From Filobacillus milosensis (GTDB lineage: Bacteria > Bacillota > Bacilli > Bacillales > Alkalibacillaceae): a stretch of DNA of 64,000 bases. The position numbers and the translations under genes were made by a program. Below, in pieces: positions 17,237-26,234 of the stretch (the first letter of the stretch is position 1; each line of letters opens with the position of its first letter). Where the stretch lies: contig NZ_SOPW01000002.1 in NCBI RefSeq assembly GCF_004402015.1, forward strand, positions 219,603-283,602. The letters run 5' to 3'. The notes beneath the pieces are model-generated. The model saw nothing but the letters and a program-made list of their open reading frames with translations. It made no database searches and had not been told where the DNA came from.

Positions 17237-18079
17237 TTTCACTTGATTTACTAATTCTCCAATACCTTCTATTGAGATTTTTATTGTGTCTCCACTTTTC
17301 AAAAATTTGGGCGGGTTGAAACCTTTACCAACACCACTTGGAGTACCTGTTGCTATAATATCTCCCGGTTCAAGAGTAGTGCCTTCAGATAACGCTTCGA
17401 TTAATTCATCGATCGGAAAAATCATCTCCTTCGTATTCCCATTCTGCCTCAACTCATCATTAACGTACGTTTGGACTTTGAGGTTTTGCGGATCTTCAAT
17501 ATGATCTTTCGTCATAATATAAGGCCCTAGTGGTGCAAATGTATCTAAGGATTTTCCTCGATAAAATTGCTGGTGCTTCTTCTGTAAATCTCTGGCTGTC
17601 ACATCATTTAAGATAGTGTATCCAAAAATATAATCCTGAGCTTCTTCTCTTTTTATATCCTTCCCAAGTTTACCAATAACAACAGCCAGCTCACCTTCAT
17701 AATCCAGCTGACTGGTGAAATTGGCATGAGCCATAATATTTTTTTCATGTGCAATAATCGAATTGGGTGACTTCGTAAATACAACAGGGTATTCAGGTAC
17801 CGAATCTGGATTATGAGTCGTCATCTCATAAGCATGTGCTTTATAGTTTTTCCCAATACACATGATGTTCTTCTTAGGATAGATGGGTGGTAATATTTCA
17901 ATACTTTCAGACTCAACGAACTTATTTAAATCCTTTTTCAGGTTTAAGTGATCATAATTTTCAATCACAGATAATAATGTCGGGAAATGAGTCATTAATT
18001 GATCAGAGTAATAAATGCCTTCCTCATATTTCACTCCCCAATATTCGGTTTCACGGTAACGAAACGATAGTAATTTCAT
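17234..18079 (-). CDS. Fumarylacetoacetate hydrolase (FAH) family protein
   Basis: The 281-residue protein has an N-terminal FAH cap and a catalytic C-terminal domain starting near residue 70 (NIMCIGKNYKAHAYEM). Metal-ligand acidic residues lie in DYEGELAVVIGK. Further family motifs are GYTILNDVTARDLQ, GKSLDTFAPLGPYI and IATGTPSGVG. Members hydrolyse or decarboxylate 2-keto acids (acylpyruvases, hydroxyheptadienedioate isomerases, 2,4-diketo-3-deoxy sugar acid hydrolases). With sugar-acid genes on both sides, a role in deoxy-keto sugar acid breakdown is attractive but unproven. Confidence 0.88.
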   Translation of the reverse strand: MKLLSFRYRETEYWGVKYEEGIYYSDQLMTHFPTLLSVIENYDHLNLKKDLNKFVESESIEILPPIYPKKNIMCIGKNYKAHAYEMTTHNPDSVPEYPVVFTKSPNSIIAHEKNIMAHANFTSQLDYEGELAVVIGKLGKDIKREEAQDYIFGYTILNDVTARDLQKKHQQFYRGKSLDTFAPLGPYIMTKDHIEDPQNLKVQTYVNDELRQNGNTKEMIFPIDELIEALSEGTTLEPGDIIATGTPSGVGKGFNPPKFLKSGDTIKISIEGIGELVNQVK

Positions 18080-18114
18080 TCCCCCGTTCCACCTCCCTTT
18101 TTGGTTTATTTTAT

Positions 18115-18942
18115 TTATACAAACGTATCAGGATTTGGACCTGTACGTTCATTTTGATTCAATGCCGTAATCGAGTAAATTTCTTCATCAGTTAGTTCAA
18201 AATCAAAGATATCAGCATTCGATTTAATTCGATCCGGGTTGACAGATTTAGGGATAGTAATAATATTAGTTTGAATATCCCAACGCAATATCACCTGTGC
18301 TGGAGTCTTATTATACTTATCAGCAATTTCTTTGATCGTAGTATCTTCGAACAGTCTGCCTCGCTTCATAGGCGACCAGGCTTCTAACTGTATATTTTCC
18401 TGCTCACAATATCCTTTCATTTCTTTCTGAGTTAAATGAGGATGATACTCAATCTGATTAACAGTTGGTTTAACGTTCGCCGCGACCATTAAGTCTTCTA
18501 AATGATGGACATGAAAATTACTCACACCTATCGCCTTAATAACACCTTCATCATATAATCGTTCCATGGCTCTCCAGGTTTCTCTAAACTTTCCGGTAAC
18601 TGGCCAATGAACAAGATATAAATCCAGGTAATCAAGCGATAAACGATTTAGACTTTGTTCAAATGCTTTTAACGTTTCATCATAACCTTGTTCATCGTTC
18701 CAGACTTTAGTCGTTACGAAAATTTCATCACGCTTAACACTTGCTTCACGTAATCCTTCACCAACCCCAGATTCATTACCGTAAAAAGAAGCCGTATCGA
18801 TTAAACGATAACCATGATCTATAGCAGTTCGAACAGCATTAACTACTTCTTGTCCTTCTTCTGCTTTGTAAACACCTAGACCAAAGCCCGGCATTTCGAC
18901 ACCATTGTTTAATTTTATATGATCTTGCAAGCTGTTAATCAT
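18115..18942 (-). CDS. Aldo/keto reductase
   Basis: This cytosolic NADPH-dependent carbonyl reductase has 275 residues, the usual length for this family. The catalytic tetrad is visible as Asp and Tyr in LIDTASFYGNE, Lys in FVTTKVW and His in LYLVHWPV. ITIPKSVNPDRIKSN binds the NADPH phosphate. It resembles the B. subtilis YtbE/YvgN group (2,5-diketo-D-gluconate reductase-like, active on glyoxals). AAAGGAGG sits before the ATG and TATAAT about 25 bp upstream. An 18-bp palindrome lies at 19024-19041. Confidence 0.9.
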   Translation of the reverse strand: MINSLQDHIKLNNGVEMPGFGLGVYKAEEGQEVVNAVRTAIDHGYRLIDTASFYGNESGVGEGLREASVKRDEIFVTTKVWNDEQGYDETLKAFEQSLNRLSLDYLDLYLVHWPVTGKFRETWRAMERLYDEGVIKAIGVSNFHVHHLEDLMVAANVKPTVNQIEYHPHLTQKEMKGYCEQENIQLEAWSPMKRGRLFEDTTIKEIADKYNKTPAQVILRWDIQTNIITIPKSVNPDRIKSNADIFDFELTDEEIYSITALNQNERTGPNPDTFV

Positions 18943-19023
18943 ATGTAAGTCCTCCTTTTTTCTCCTATTATAGCGAAACAGTGATATGAATTAAAAGAAT
19001 ACCTCCTCTATATCGACAAAAAG

Positions 19024-19041
19024 ATATTTCCTTGGAAATAT
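19024..19041. promoter_or_regulatory. 18-bp perfect palindrome, candidate operator
   Basis: ATATTTCC-TT-GGAAATAT lies about 80 bp upstream of the aldo/keto reductase start. It is the only structured element in the 314-bp gap 18943-19256 other than the chemoreceptor terminator. A short reading frame across this gap (19051-19236, plus) has no ribosome site and no recognisable product. Confidence 0.35.
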
Positions 19042-19211
19042 TGTAGAATTTTGATTAATATCACTCGACATGAAAGGATAACATTTTGGTTTGGTGCACC
19101 TTCAGGTCGAATGATGGCTTGTGACTACTTTGCTTGCCTGTCCTATTGGTCTTTTTGTGATTTCTATTGGTTTATTTTTCAGATCTATTGGGCTATTTCA
19201 ATTTTAGTACT

Positions 19212-19246
19212 AACAAAAAAGAAAACAGCCCCATAACGGGACTGCC
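19212..19246 (-). terminator. Terminator of the chemoreceptor gene
   Basis: On the minus strand CAGTCCC-GTTAT-GGGGCTG is followed by TTTTCTTTTTTG. Confidence 0.85.
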
Positions 19247-19256
19247 TTCGATAAAA

Positions 19257-21041
19257 TTACAATTTAAATTTAGATGCTGTCTCTTGAAGTTCCTGTGCCA
19301 TGTCAGCTAATGCCGTACTCGCAGAAGTCACTTCTTCCACTGATGCCGTCTGTTCCTCAGCCGCACTAGCTACTTCCTGAGCTAACCCTGAAGTGTTGTC
19401 AGTGTAATTATTCAACTCTTCCATTGATGAAACTAGGGATTCATTACGCTCTTCAATTTCTTCAATTGAATGATTAACCTCTTTCATTCGATTAGAAACC
19501 TCAGTTACTGCATTAGAAATTTCTCCGAATGATTGACCTGCACGGTTAACCAATTCTCGACCTTCATCTACAGAAATAACACCTTTCTCTACAGATTCAA
19601 CCGCGTATTTCGTTTGATCACGAATTTCAAAGATAATCTTTGAAATCTGATTAGTTGATTCCGTTGATTGCTCTGCTAATTTACGCACTTCATCTGCTAC
19701 AACGGCAAAGCCTTTACCATGCTCACCTGCTCTCGCAGCTTCTATCGCAGCATTTAATGCTAGTAGATTCGTCTGTTCAGAAATATCGTTGATCATCTGC
19801 AAAATATTTTCAATCTCATTAGAACGCTCATCTAATTTATGGATAACATCGCCAATGTTTGTCACATTCGAACTAATACTCTCCATTTGGTCAACTGCCT
19901 GGTTAACAACTTTCTCACCTTCAGAGGCTTTTTCAGTTGTATGAATTGACGACTCTGTTACTCGCTCTGTTCGATTGGAGATATCTTTAATGTTTCGAGA
20001 GATATCTGCCACAAAGTTAGTTGATTGACTTACATTTTCAACTTGCTTTTCATTACCGTTTGATACTTCCTGGATAGAGCTTGAAATTTGCTCTGATGCT
20101 CGAGTTGTTTCATCAGCATTTGCACTTAACTCTTCAGATGATGCTGCCACCTGTTCAGAAGTTTCAATGACATTTGAAATTAAATCATGCATATTTTCTA
20201 TCATGCGATTATAACTATCTGCTAGCTCTCCTAATTCATCATTGCTGTTAATCATAACTGGCTGTGACAAATCACCTTCTGCAACACTTGATAATCCGCC
20301 TTTAACCTCATTTAATTTACTAGTCATTCGTCTTACAAATAAAATAACAACAATAGTACCAATCAGCACAGCAATACCAGAGATGATCAATGTTGTAATT
20401 AATGACTCATTTCGTAGGGTTGTAGCTAAGGCACTCATGTTGAAGTCCATCCCATAAACGCCAATAACATCCCCATCTTCATTCGTTACAGCTTTTGCAA
20501 GTGTAATCGTGGAACCGCCAGTTATTTTATCCAAGTACGGTTCAGTCCAAATAACTTCTCCTTCATTTTCCAGGGCCTGTTTATACCATCCACGTTGACG
20601 TGAGTCAAAGTTTGATAAGTCAACGCTACTTGGAGGTACATTAGCAAAGTATACTGCACCCTCTTCAGTTGCTAAATACGAGTTCATTATGTATTCATAA
20701 CTACTATTTGCCTCAGCAAGATAATCCGAATAAAAATCAACTTGAGCTGGATCGTTCACACTTGGTAAATGACCATACTCTTCACCCGTACCCTCGGGGA
20801 ATGAATATGTTTCGTATTGCAATTGTTTCTGTTGAGTAATTTGATTAAGTAGTTGTTCGTAGGTTTCAAATGTTTGTTCAAAATCACTGTCTGCTTCTTC
20901 AAGCACATGCTTTGGAATGATTGATTTCTCCAGCACCTCAGTGTTCGTGTAACCAATAAAACCGACAATAATTAATGGAATGATTAATAATAAAAGCATG
21001 ATGATCATTAATTTTGCCTTAATTGACTTAAAAATGTTCAA
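19257..21041 (-). CDS. Methyl-accepting chemotaxis protein with extracellular Cache-type sensor
   Basis: This 594-residue transmembrane chemoreceptor has a first membrane segment at residues 10-30, an extracellular double-Cache-like domain at about 35-210 ([20 protein letters not shown] is a dCache signature) and a second membrane segment near 214-236. A HAMP domain and a long signalling helix pair follow. The conserved tip ([20 protein letters not shown] and [15 protein letters not shown]) that contacts CheA/CheW is intact. The ligand is unknown; amino or organic acids are common for dCache receptors. It is a single-gene unit with its own terminator. Confidence 0.93.
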   Translation of the reverse strand: MNIFKSIKAKLMIIMLLLLIIPLIIVGFIGYTNTEVLEKSIIPKHVLEEADSDFEQTFETYEQLLNQITQQKQLQYETYSFPEGTGEEYGHLPSVNDPAQVDFYSDYLAEANSSYEYIMNSYLATEEGAVYFANVPPSSVDLSNFDSRQRGWYKQALENEGEVIWTEPYLDKITGGSTITLAKAVTNEDGDVIGVYGMDFNMSALATTLRNESLITTLIISGIAVLIGTIVVILFVRRMTSKLNEVKGGLSSVAEGDLSQPVMINSNDELGELADSYNRMIENMHDLISNVIETSEQVAASSEELSANADETTRASEQISSSIQEVSNGNEKQVENVSQSTNFVADISRNIKDISNRTERVTESSIHTTEKASEGEKVVNQAVDQMESISSNVTNIGDVIHKLDERSNEIENILQMINDISEQTNLLALNAAIEAARAGEHGKGFAVVADEVRKLAEQSTESTNQISKIIFEIRDQTKYAVESVEKGVISVDEGRELVNRAGQSFGEISNAVTEVSNRMKEVNHSIEEIEERNESLVSSMEELNNYTDNTSGLAQEVASAAEEQTASVEEVTSASTALADMAQELQETASKFKL

Positions 21042-21146
21042 AAAACCACCTCTCCCTATGTTTTGCTGTGTAATTGTTAGAACAATTGCACTACTTATAT
21101 AAATTATCGGTGGATTTAAGAAATAGTTTAATTGAAATATTTACCT

Positions 21147-21680
21147 TTAAGATAAGAATACAGCTCCATAAACTAATGCACCAGCTACAACAAAAGCCGG
21201 AGGAACATTAAATCTCTCCAGTAAAATAAATGTAACAACGGACAAAAAGATGGTTTGAATAACACCGGCAGATGCATACGATGAATTAAAAAACTGAAAT
21301 GCTAACGCCCCAAGAAGTACTGCGATCGTTGGACGAACATAAGCTGTCATTTGCTTGACTTTAGGTGAATCTTTAAACTTATTTAACAGCCCTAATAAAG
21401 CAATGATTGCAATTAACGAAGGAACAATCGTTGCTATTAATGCAACTGTTGATCCAGCTACTCCCCCAACTTGATACCCAATATAACCTGCCATCTTTGT
21501 AGCTATCGGTCCAGGTAAAGCATTAGCAAGCGCCAGCACTTCTCCAAATTCTGTAGTTGTCATAAACCCATAGTTCTTAACGACTTCATGTTCTACCAAT
21601 GGAATTGATGCCGGGCCCCCGCCATATCCTACAATTCCAGGTATAAAAAATGCTAAAAAGATCTCCCAAAGTTCTTTCAT
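21147..21680 (-). CDS. Chromate transporter family protein, half-length subunit
   Basis: This 177-residue membrane protein of the CHR family has the two signature stretches GIVGYGGGPASIPLVEHEVV near the N-terminus and LANALPGPIATKMAGYIGY. Half-length CHR proteins work as pairs with the neighbouring partner, here the gene at 21677-22243, which overlaps by 4 bp (ATGA). It is closely similar to the protein at 54078-54611, so the window carries two CHR pairs. Chromate efflux is the known family activity; the true substrate here is untested. Confidence 0.9.
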   Translation of the reverse strand: MKELWEIFLAFFIPGIVGYGGGPASIPLVEHEVVKNYGFMTTTEFGEVLALANALPGPIATKMAGYIGYQVGGVAGSTVALIATIVPSLIAIIALLGLLNKFKDSPKVKQMTAYVRPTIAVLLGALAFQFFNSSYASAGVIQTIFLSVVTFILLERFNVPPAFVVAGALVYGAVFLS

Positions 21681-22243
21681 GATTGCTCACCACCATTTTG
21701 CTTTGGTGCTCTTTTAATAAGTGCGAATCCGATTAGCACTACGATTATAATTGCCGGGTGAACATTTAATACCACATAAAAAAGCACGCTCAGTCCTATG
21801 AGTAGCGTGGCAAACATCCATCCTAATTCAGTCTTAGATTTTCTTACAAATGAAACCGTTAAAAGCAGTAATAAAACACCTACTACAGGTGTAATGGCTT
21901 GTGTCATGCCCTGTACGACCGGCGACTCACGAAATTTAATTAAAAAGCCGATTAAGAAAATCATAATCAGGACGGTAGGCAACACGGATGAAATTAACGC
22001 ACCCATCATACCTGCAAAACCGCCCACCCGATAACCGATTGCCCCAGCCATTTTCGTTAACATAGGACCAGGAAGCGTGTTAATCACAGCTAATAAATCA
22101 CTAAAATCATCTTCGTTCATCCACTTATATGTATCAACAACTTCTTTATGTACAAGGGGAATCGTTGATGGTCCCCCACCATACCCCAACATGCTTGACC
22201 TAAAAAAGCTGATAAATATATCCTTTTGCAGTTTCCAATTCAT
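21677..22243 (-). CDS. Chromate transporter family protein, partner half-length subunit
   Basis: This 188-residue membrane protein has the CHR motifs SMLGYGGGPSTIPLVHKEVV and VINTLPGPMLTKMAGAIGYRVGG. It is the first gene of the pair, with GAGGTGAACTTCT before its ATG, and is coupled to the downstream half by a 4-bp overlap. It is paralogous to the protein at 54628-55179. Unlike that pair, no Lrp-type regulator is adjacent here. Confidence 0.9.
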   Translation of the reverse strand: MNWKLQKDIFISFFRSSMLGYGGGPSTIPLVHKEVVDTYKWMNEDDFSDLLAVINTLPGPMLTKMAGAIGYRVGGFAGMMGALISSVLPTVLIMIFLIGFLIKFRESPVVQGMTQAITPVVGVLLLLLTVSFVRKSKTELGWMFATLLIGLSVLFYVVLNVHPAIIIVVLIGFALIKRAPKQNGGEQS

Positions 22244-22303
22244 AGAAGTTCACCTCATCGCCACTAATTATACCACTCAAGTGACCATGCATAAATGTAT
22301 TTG

Positions 22304-22348
22304 AAATAAAACAAAACCTACCCCCAACCTTTATACAGATGAGGGTAG
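22304..22348 (-). terminator. Terminator after the 2-hydroxyacid dehydrogenase gene
   Basis: On the minus strand CTACCCTCA and TTGGGGGTAG can pair, followed by GTTTTGTTTTATTT. Confidence 0.7.
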
Positions 22349-22357
22349 ATTCGCTAA

Positions 22358-23350
22358 CTACTTTTCCTTCAAATTTACTTTTTCTTTTACATCTTTATTT
22401 ACCAGATAATCAGGGAAATAACCTGATAATACATCCGCTGCATTTTGTGCTGTTTTACGCTTTAACTCTGCTTCAGCTTCTACTGAATAAAAGGCTGCAT
22501 GTGGATTAATTAACACTTGATCCATCTTAAGTAATGGACTATCAGCATCAATAGGCTCCTGTTCAAGCACATCTAACCCGGCGCCTGCAATTTCATTCGT
22601 CTGCAACGCCTCAATTAATCCTTCTTCATCTATAACCGGACCTCTCGATGTATTAATAATAAATGTTTCTTTTTTCATCTTCTTAAATGCATCAAGATTG
22701 ATCATTTTTTCTGTTTTATTGTTCAGGGGCAAATGGACTGACACGTAATCTGATTGCTCGTAAAGTTCATCTATTTCAACTAAACGAACACTCAACTCAT
22801 CAGCAACTTCTTTCGGTACAAACGGATCATACGCAATTACATTAAGACCAAAAGCCTGGGCTTTCGTAGTAAGTGTTTGTGGGATATTACCAAAACCGAC
22901 AAGTCCCAATGTCCGTCCACGCAAACGATACACTGGCTTGGCTATTTTGAAATCCCAGTTTCCGTCTTTAACATCATTATTCAACTGAGTCACTTTTCTA
23001 ACGCTTGATAACAATAAGGCCATTGCATGATCAGACACTTCATCCAAACAATAATCGGTTACATTACCTACCGCAACCCCATTCTCTGTTGCTGCCTCTA
23101 AATCAACAGTATTTACACCAATACCATAACGCGCGACAACTTTTAGATTGTCCAGATTTTCTATTACCCGTCGAGAAATCGGGGCATATTGATTAAGCAA
23201 GGCATCGGCATCACGACATTTTTCAATGACGTCATCTTCTGTTTGGCATTGCTCAAAATTTAATTCAATTCCCATCTTGTTAAATACTTCTTTTTCCGGT
23301 TCAAATGTATCATAATTGTAGTCTGTTACAACCACTTTAAATTGACTCAT
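22358..23350 (-). CDS. D-isomer 2-hydroxyacid dehydrogenase, C-terminal-binding-protein-like
   Basis: This NAD-dependent oxidoreductase has 330 residues from the ATG at 23350, which has AAGGAG 8 nt before it. A GTG 9 bp upstream overlaps that ribosome site and is less likely. The catalytic Arg is in RYGIGVNTVD, the second half has NTSRGPVIDEEGL, and the active His is in NPHAAFYS. The NAD-binding loop reads GLVGFGNIPQTL, where the third Gly of GxGxxG is a Pro. That is worth noting because it should affect cofactor fit. It is the last gene of the LacI-rpiA-kdgK operon and may interconvert a 2-keto and a 2-hydroxy acid from sugar-acid metabolism. Confidence 0.87.
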   Translation of the reverse strand: MSQFKVVVTDYNYDTFEPEKEVFNKMGIELNFEQCQTEDDVIEKCRDADALLNQYAPISRRVIENLDNLKVVARYGIGVNTVDLEAATENGVAVGNVTDYCLDEVSDHAMALLLSSVRKVTQLNNDVKDGNWDFKIAKPVYRLRGRTLGLVGFGNIPQTLTTKAQAFGLNVIAYDPFVPKEVADELSVRLVEIDELYEQSDYVSVHLPLNNKTEKMINLDAFKKMKKETFIINTSRGPVIDEEGLIEALQTNEIAGAGLDVLEQEPIDADSPLLKMDQVLINPHAAFYSVEAEAELKRKTAQNAADVLSGYFPDYLVNKDVKEKVNLKEK

Positions 23351-23365
23351 TCCTGACACTCCTTC

Positions 23366-24331
23366 TTATCTTTTAACATCACGTTGATTTTGATTTGGTT
23401 TCATAAACTGATTGACTGAATCATTCGTTGGAAGTCCTTCAATATCGCCTCTCATCCCCACTACCATAGCGCCAATAGCATTAGCACGTTTCACCACGTC
23501 TTGCCAAGGCTTTTCTTTTAATAAACCACTAATAATCCCTGCTGCAAAACCGTCCCCGGCACCAACCGGATCAACCACTTGTTTGACAGGGAATCCTGGT
23601 ACGTAGGATTTCTCATCTTTAGTATGAATATATGCGCCTTCACTTCCCAGCTTCATAATAACAGTCTGGTCATCTCTTCGTGCTAATGATTTTGCGACAT
23701 CCTCGATATTTTCTTTCCCGGTCATAAATTGCCCTTCATCGAGACCTGGCAAAATAACATCGGCCTGACCTGCAATTTCATTTAACACGTCTTTAGCTCT
23801 TTGTTTTGACCATAGTTTTAATCTTAAGTTTGGGTCGAACACAATTTTTAACCCATGTTTCTTCGCAATCTCAATCGCTTTCATTACCGCTTGATAGCAT
23901 GATTCACTTAATGCCGGCGTGATGCCGGTTACATGCAGAATCTTACTCTGAGCTATGTAATCTTCATCAAGGTCATTTTCTGTCATTAAACTGGCTGCAG
24001 AATTTTGACGATAATAATAAACATTAACATCATTAGGTGATAATTGCTCTTTAAAAAGTAATCCAGTAGGCGCATCAGTCGTAAAACGACATCTTGAAAC
24101 ATCCACACCTTCACCACGAATCGTTTTTAATACAAAACGTCCGAATGGATCTTCACCTAATTTGCTAAACCAGCCAACAGAGTGACCCAATCTGGATAAA
24201 CCGATAGCTACATTTGATTCAGCACCACCAATCTTCTTTGGGAAATGGCTCACATAGTCCAACGGTGCCATTTGTTCAGGCTGAAATAAAACCATCGTTT
24301 CACCTATAGTAAATACATCAATTTCACTCAT
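23366..24331 (-). CDS. kdgK: 2-keto-3-deoxygluconate kinase (PfkB family)
   Basis: The enzyme phosphorylates 2-keto-3-deoxygluconate (or its galacto epimer) to the substrate of KDPG aldolase. Starting at the ATG at 24331 gives 321 residues, the normal KdgK length. A longer frame to 24385 would overlap rpiA and looks wrong. The N-terminus is DVFTIGETMVLFQP. The PfkB signature with the catalytic Asp is DPVGAGDGFAAGIISG. KIGGAESNVAIGLSRLG binds the sugar. With dgoD and eda at 8.6-10.4 kb it completes a DgoD-KdgK-aldolase route. Confidence 0.9.
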   Translation of the reverse strand: MSEIDVFTIGETMVLFQPEQMAPLDYVSHFPKKIGGAESNVAIGLSRLGHSVGWFSKLGEDPFGRFVLKTIRGEGVDVSRCRFTTDAPTGLLFKEQLSPNDVNVYYYRQNSAASLMTENDLDEDYIAQSKILHVTGITPALSESCYQAVMKAIEIAKKHGLKIVFDPNLRLKLWSKQRAKDVLNEIAGQADVILPGLDEGQFMTGKENIEDVAKSLARRDDQTVIMKLGSEGAYIHTKDEKSYVPGFPVKQVVDPVGAGDGFAAGIISGLLKEKPWQDVVKRANAIGAMVVGMRGDIEGLPTNDSVNQFMKPNQNQRDVKR

Positions 24332-24344
24332 ACACTTCACAACC

Positions 24345-25025
24345 TCACGATCTTTCTTGAATTTTGACTTCATTGTCTTTCCCAATAATGACTCTATCTG
24401 TCATATTGAAAAATAGCCCCGTCTCAACAACACCAAGCATTTGTTTTAGTTTGTGATGCAGTTCTTCAGGTTTCTTTATCACATTAAACTGGCAGTCTAA
24501 AATATAATTCTGATTGTTTGTGACGAAAACCTCACCGTTACGTTTTCTTAGTTCAGCCTGACAACCTAATTGCTCGATTCGATATTTCACCAGTTGCCAG
24601 CCAAACGAAACCACTTCTACAGGTAATGGGAAGGCGCCTAACTCATCGACAAGCTTACTGTCATCGACCACTACGATAAAATGATCAGCTGCCTGGTCTA
24701 CTATTTTCTCCCTCAATAAGGAACCGCCTCCTCCTTTAATTAAATTAAAGTGAGGATCAACCTCATCAGCCCCATCAATCGCCAGATCTAGACGGTTTAC
24801 TTTTTCAAAATTAGTTAAAGGAATACCAAATTCTCTGGCCCAATTTTCAGTCTTAATAGACGACGGAATACCTTGAATGCTTAAGCCTTCCCGGACCTTT
24901 TGGCCAAGTGCCTTTAACATCCAGTACATTGTCGAACCAGAGCCGAGTCCAATAACCATTCCGTCTTGAATATATTCAGCTGCTTTTTCTCCCGCTGCTT
25001 TCTTTTTAAAATCTACTTGATTCAA
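24345..25025 (-). CDS. rpiA: Ribose-5-phosphate isomerase A
   Basis: RpiA interconverts ribose-5-phosphate and ribulose-5-phosphate. Motifs are GLGSGSTMYWMLKALG near the N-terminus, DGADEVDPHFNLIKGGGGSLLREKIV around residue 80-105 with the catalytic residues, and a C-terminal NMTDRVIIGK. I take the TTG at 25025, 8 nt after GGAGG. GTG codons at 25028 and 25034 are alternatives, the last being part of the ribosome site. It lies inside a LacI-controlled sugar-acid operon, which is unusual for a housekeeping pentose-phosphate gene and suggests a dedicated copy. Confidence 0.9.
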   Translation of the reverse strand: MNQVDFKKKAAGEKAAEYIQDGMVIGLGSGSTMYWMLKALGQKVREGLSIQGIPSSIKTENWAREFGIPLTNFEKVNRLDLAIDGADEVDPHFNLIKGGGGSLLREKIVDQAADHFIVVVDDSKLVDELGAFPLPVEVVSFGWQLVKYRIEQLGCQAELRKRNGEVFVTNNQNYILDCQFNVIKKPEELHHKLKQMLGVVETGLFFNMTDRVIIGKDNEVKIQERS

Positions 25026-25042
25026 CACAGGCACCTCCTGGT

Positions 25043-26041
25043 TTATTTTGTTGTTTCCCTCTTAACCAGCCCAACTGGAATCACTGTGCGGGAATGAGAA
25101 GGTAGAATGCTCTTTTCCATCCAATCAAATAAATATTTCGCAGCTTGAGTCCCTAATTCTTGCGTATCCTGATGAATGGTAGAAAGAGATGGATTACTAT
25201 ACATACTAAATGTTACATTATCAAAACCGATCACCTGTACATCGTTAGGAACTTTTAGCTCTTTTTTCTGCAACGCTTTTAACGCACCAATTGCGAGAAG
25301 ATCGGAACTGGCAAAGACAGCATCGAACATAATTCCTTCTTTTATAACCTCTTCAATGCTTCTTTGGGCTTCTGTCACATCAAATGAAATACGTCGAATA
25401 AGGTCATCTTTAACAGGTTTATGATTTTCCTTAAGTGCTTTTTCATAACCTTTTTGGCGCTCATCAACCGGGATAATATGGCGCTCATCTCTTAGCAACA
25501 GGATATTTTGGCAACCATTTTTTAAAAGCAAATCTGTAGCCAAGTAGCCTCCATGATTATTATCAGATTCAATCACCGTTACTTCCTGTCCTAAATCCTC
25601 TAATTGATTGACACAGACAACAGGTATATTATGCTTTAACGATTCATTTGGAAGACCTTGATCACCGGAAATATAAATAATACCATCGACACCTCTTGAT
25701 TGAAGGTCACGTAAAATGACTTGTTCTTTATTAATATCTGCACTCGTGTTGTAAATATTGATTGAATATCCTTTTGGCATTAAATAATTCTCAATAGCTA
25801 ATGCGATTTTCGCAAAGTATTCATTAGCCATATCAGGTAAAATCACTGCGACACTTTTCGTTGATTTCGTGCGTAACCCTTTAGCCATTACGTTTGTCTG
25901 GTAATTGTATTTCTCTAATACGCTCAGCACACGCTTTTCAGTTTTATCAGAATATCCACCGCTTTTATTTAATACTCTTGATACGGTTGCTGTAGATACT
26001 CCAAGAATTTCTGCTATTTCTTTTATTGTCATATTGACCAT
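25043..26041 (-). CDS. LacI-family transcriptional regulator (KdgR-like by context)
   Basis: This is a 332-residue regulator if started at the ATG at 26041, which has better spacing to AGGGTGG than the ATG at 26047. The DNA-binding helix-turn-helix is at the very N-terminus (TIKEIAEILGVSTATVSRVLNKSGG). A periplasmic-binding-protein-like sensor domain follows (SVAVILPDMANEYFAKIA; IGFDNVTFSMYSNPSLSTIHQD). It is the first gene of an operon with rpiA, kdgK and a 2-hydroxyacid dehydrogenase. Two copies of AATCGTTTAC lie just upstream, so autoregulation is likely. The inducer is probably a keto-deoxy sugar acid. Confidence 0.9.
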   Translation of the reverse strand: MVNMTIKEIAEILGVSTATVSRVLNKSGGYSDKTEKRVLSVLEKYNYQTNVMAKGLRTKSTKSVAVILPDMANEYFAKIALAIENYLMPKGYSINIYNTSADINKEQVILRDLQSRGVDGIIYISGDQGLPNESLKHNIPVVCVNQLEDLGQEVTVIESDNNHGGYLATDLLLKNGCQNILLLRDERHIIPVDERQKGYEKALKENHKPVKDDLIRRISFDVTEAQRSIEEVIKEGIMFDAVFASSDLLAIGALKALQKKELKVPNDVQVIGFDNVTFSMYSNPSLSTIHQDTQELGTQAAKYLFDWMEKSILPSHSRTVIPVGLVKRETTK

Positions 26042-26064
26042 TCGCATTCCACCCTGCCAAATCA

Positions 26065-26130
26065 GTAAATTAATCGTTTACATAAACTATCCAAAATTAA
26101 AACGTCACGCCATTTACGTAATCGTTTACG
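26065..26130. promoter_or_regulatory. Two LacI-type operator sites 48 bp apart
   Basis: GTAAATTAATCGTTTACAT (26065-26083) and CGTAATCGTTTACG (26117-26130) share AATCGTTTAC. The second is a palindrome with a single mismatched pair around a central CG. Both sit between the LacI gene start and its upstream neighbour's terminator. Confidence 0.65.
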
Positions 26131-26200
26131 TTTCATAATACAAGAAAAATATTATGCTGACAATTCAAAATTAATCGCGCTCTTAGCAATTGTACCTACT

Positions 26201-26230
26201 AAAAAAAACGTCCACCCTAAGGTAGACGCT
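26201..26230 (-). terminator. Terminator of the maltodextrin operon
   Basis: On the minus strand GCGTCTACC-TTA-GGGTGGACGT is followed by eight T residues. It lies right after the last gene (LacI regulator) of the operon. Confidence 0.85.
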
Positions 26231-26234
26231 TCAT

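Noticed and set aside
19051..19236. 61-residue reading frame in the gap before the chemoreceptor terminator
   Set aside because: No ribosome site, odd composition rich in Trp, Phe and Cys, and it ends in the terminator of the opposite gene.
24332..24385. N-terminal extension of kdgK
   Set aside because: It overlaps rpiA. The ATG at 24331 gives the normal family length and has a ribosome site.
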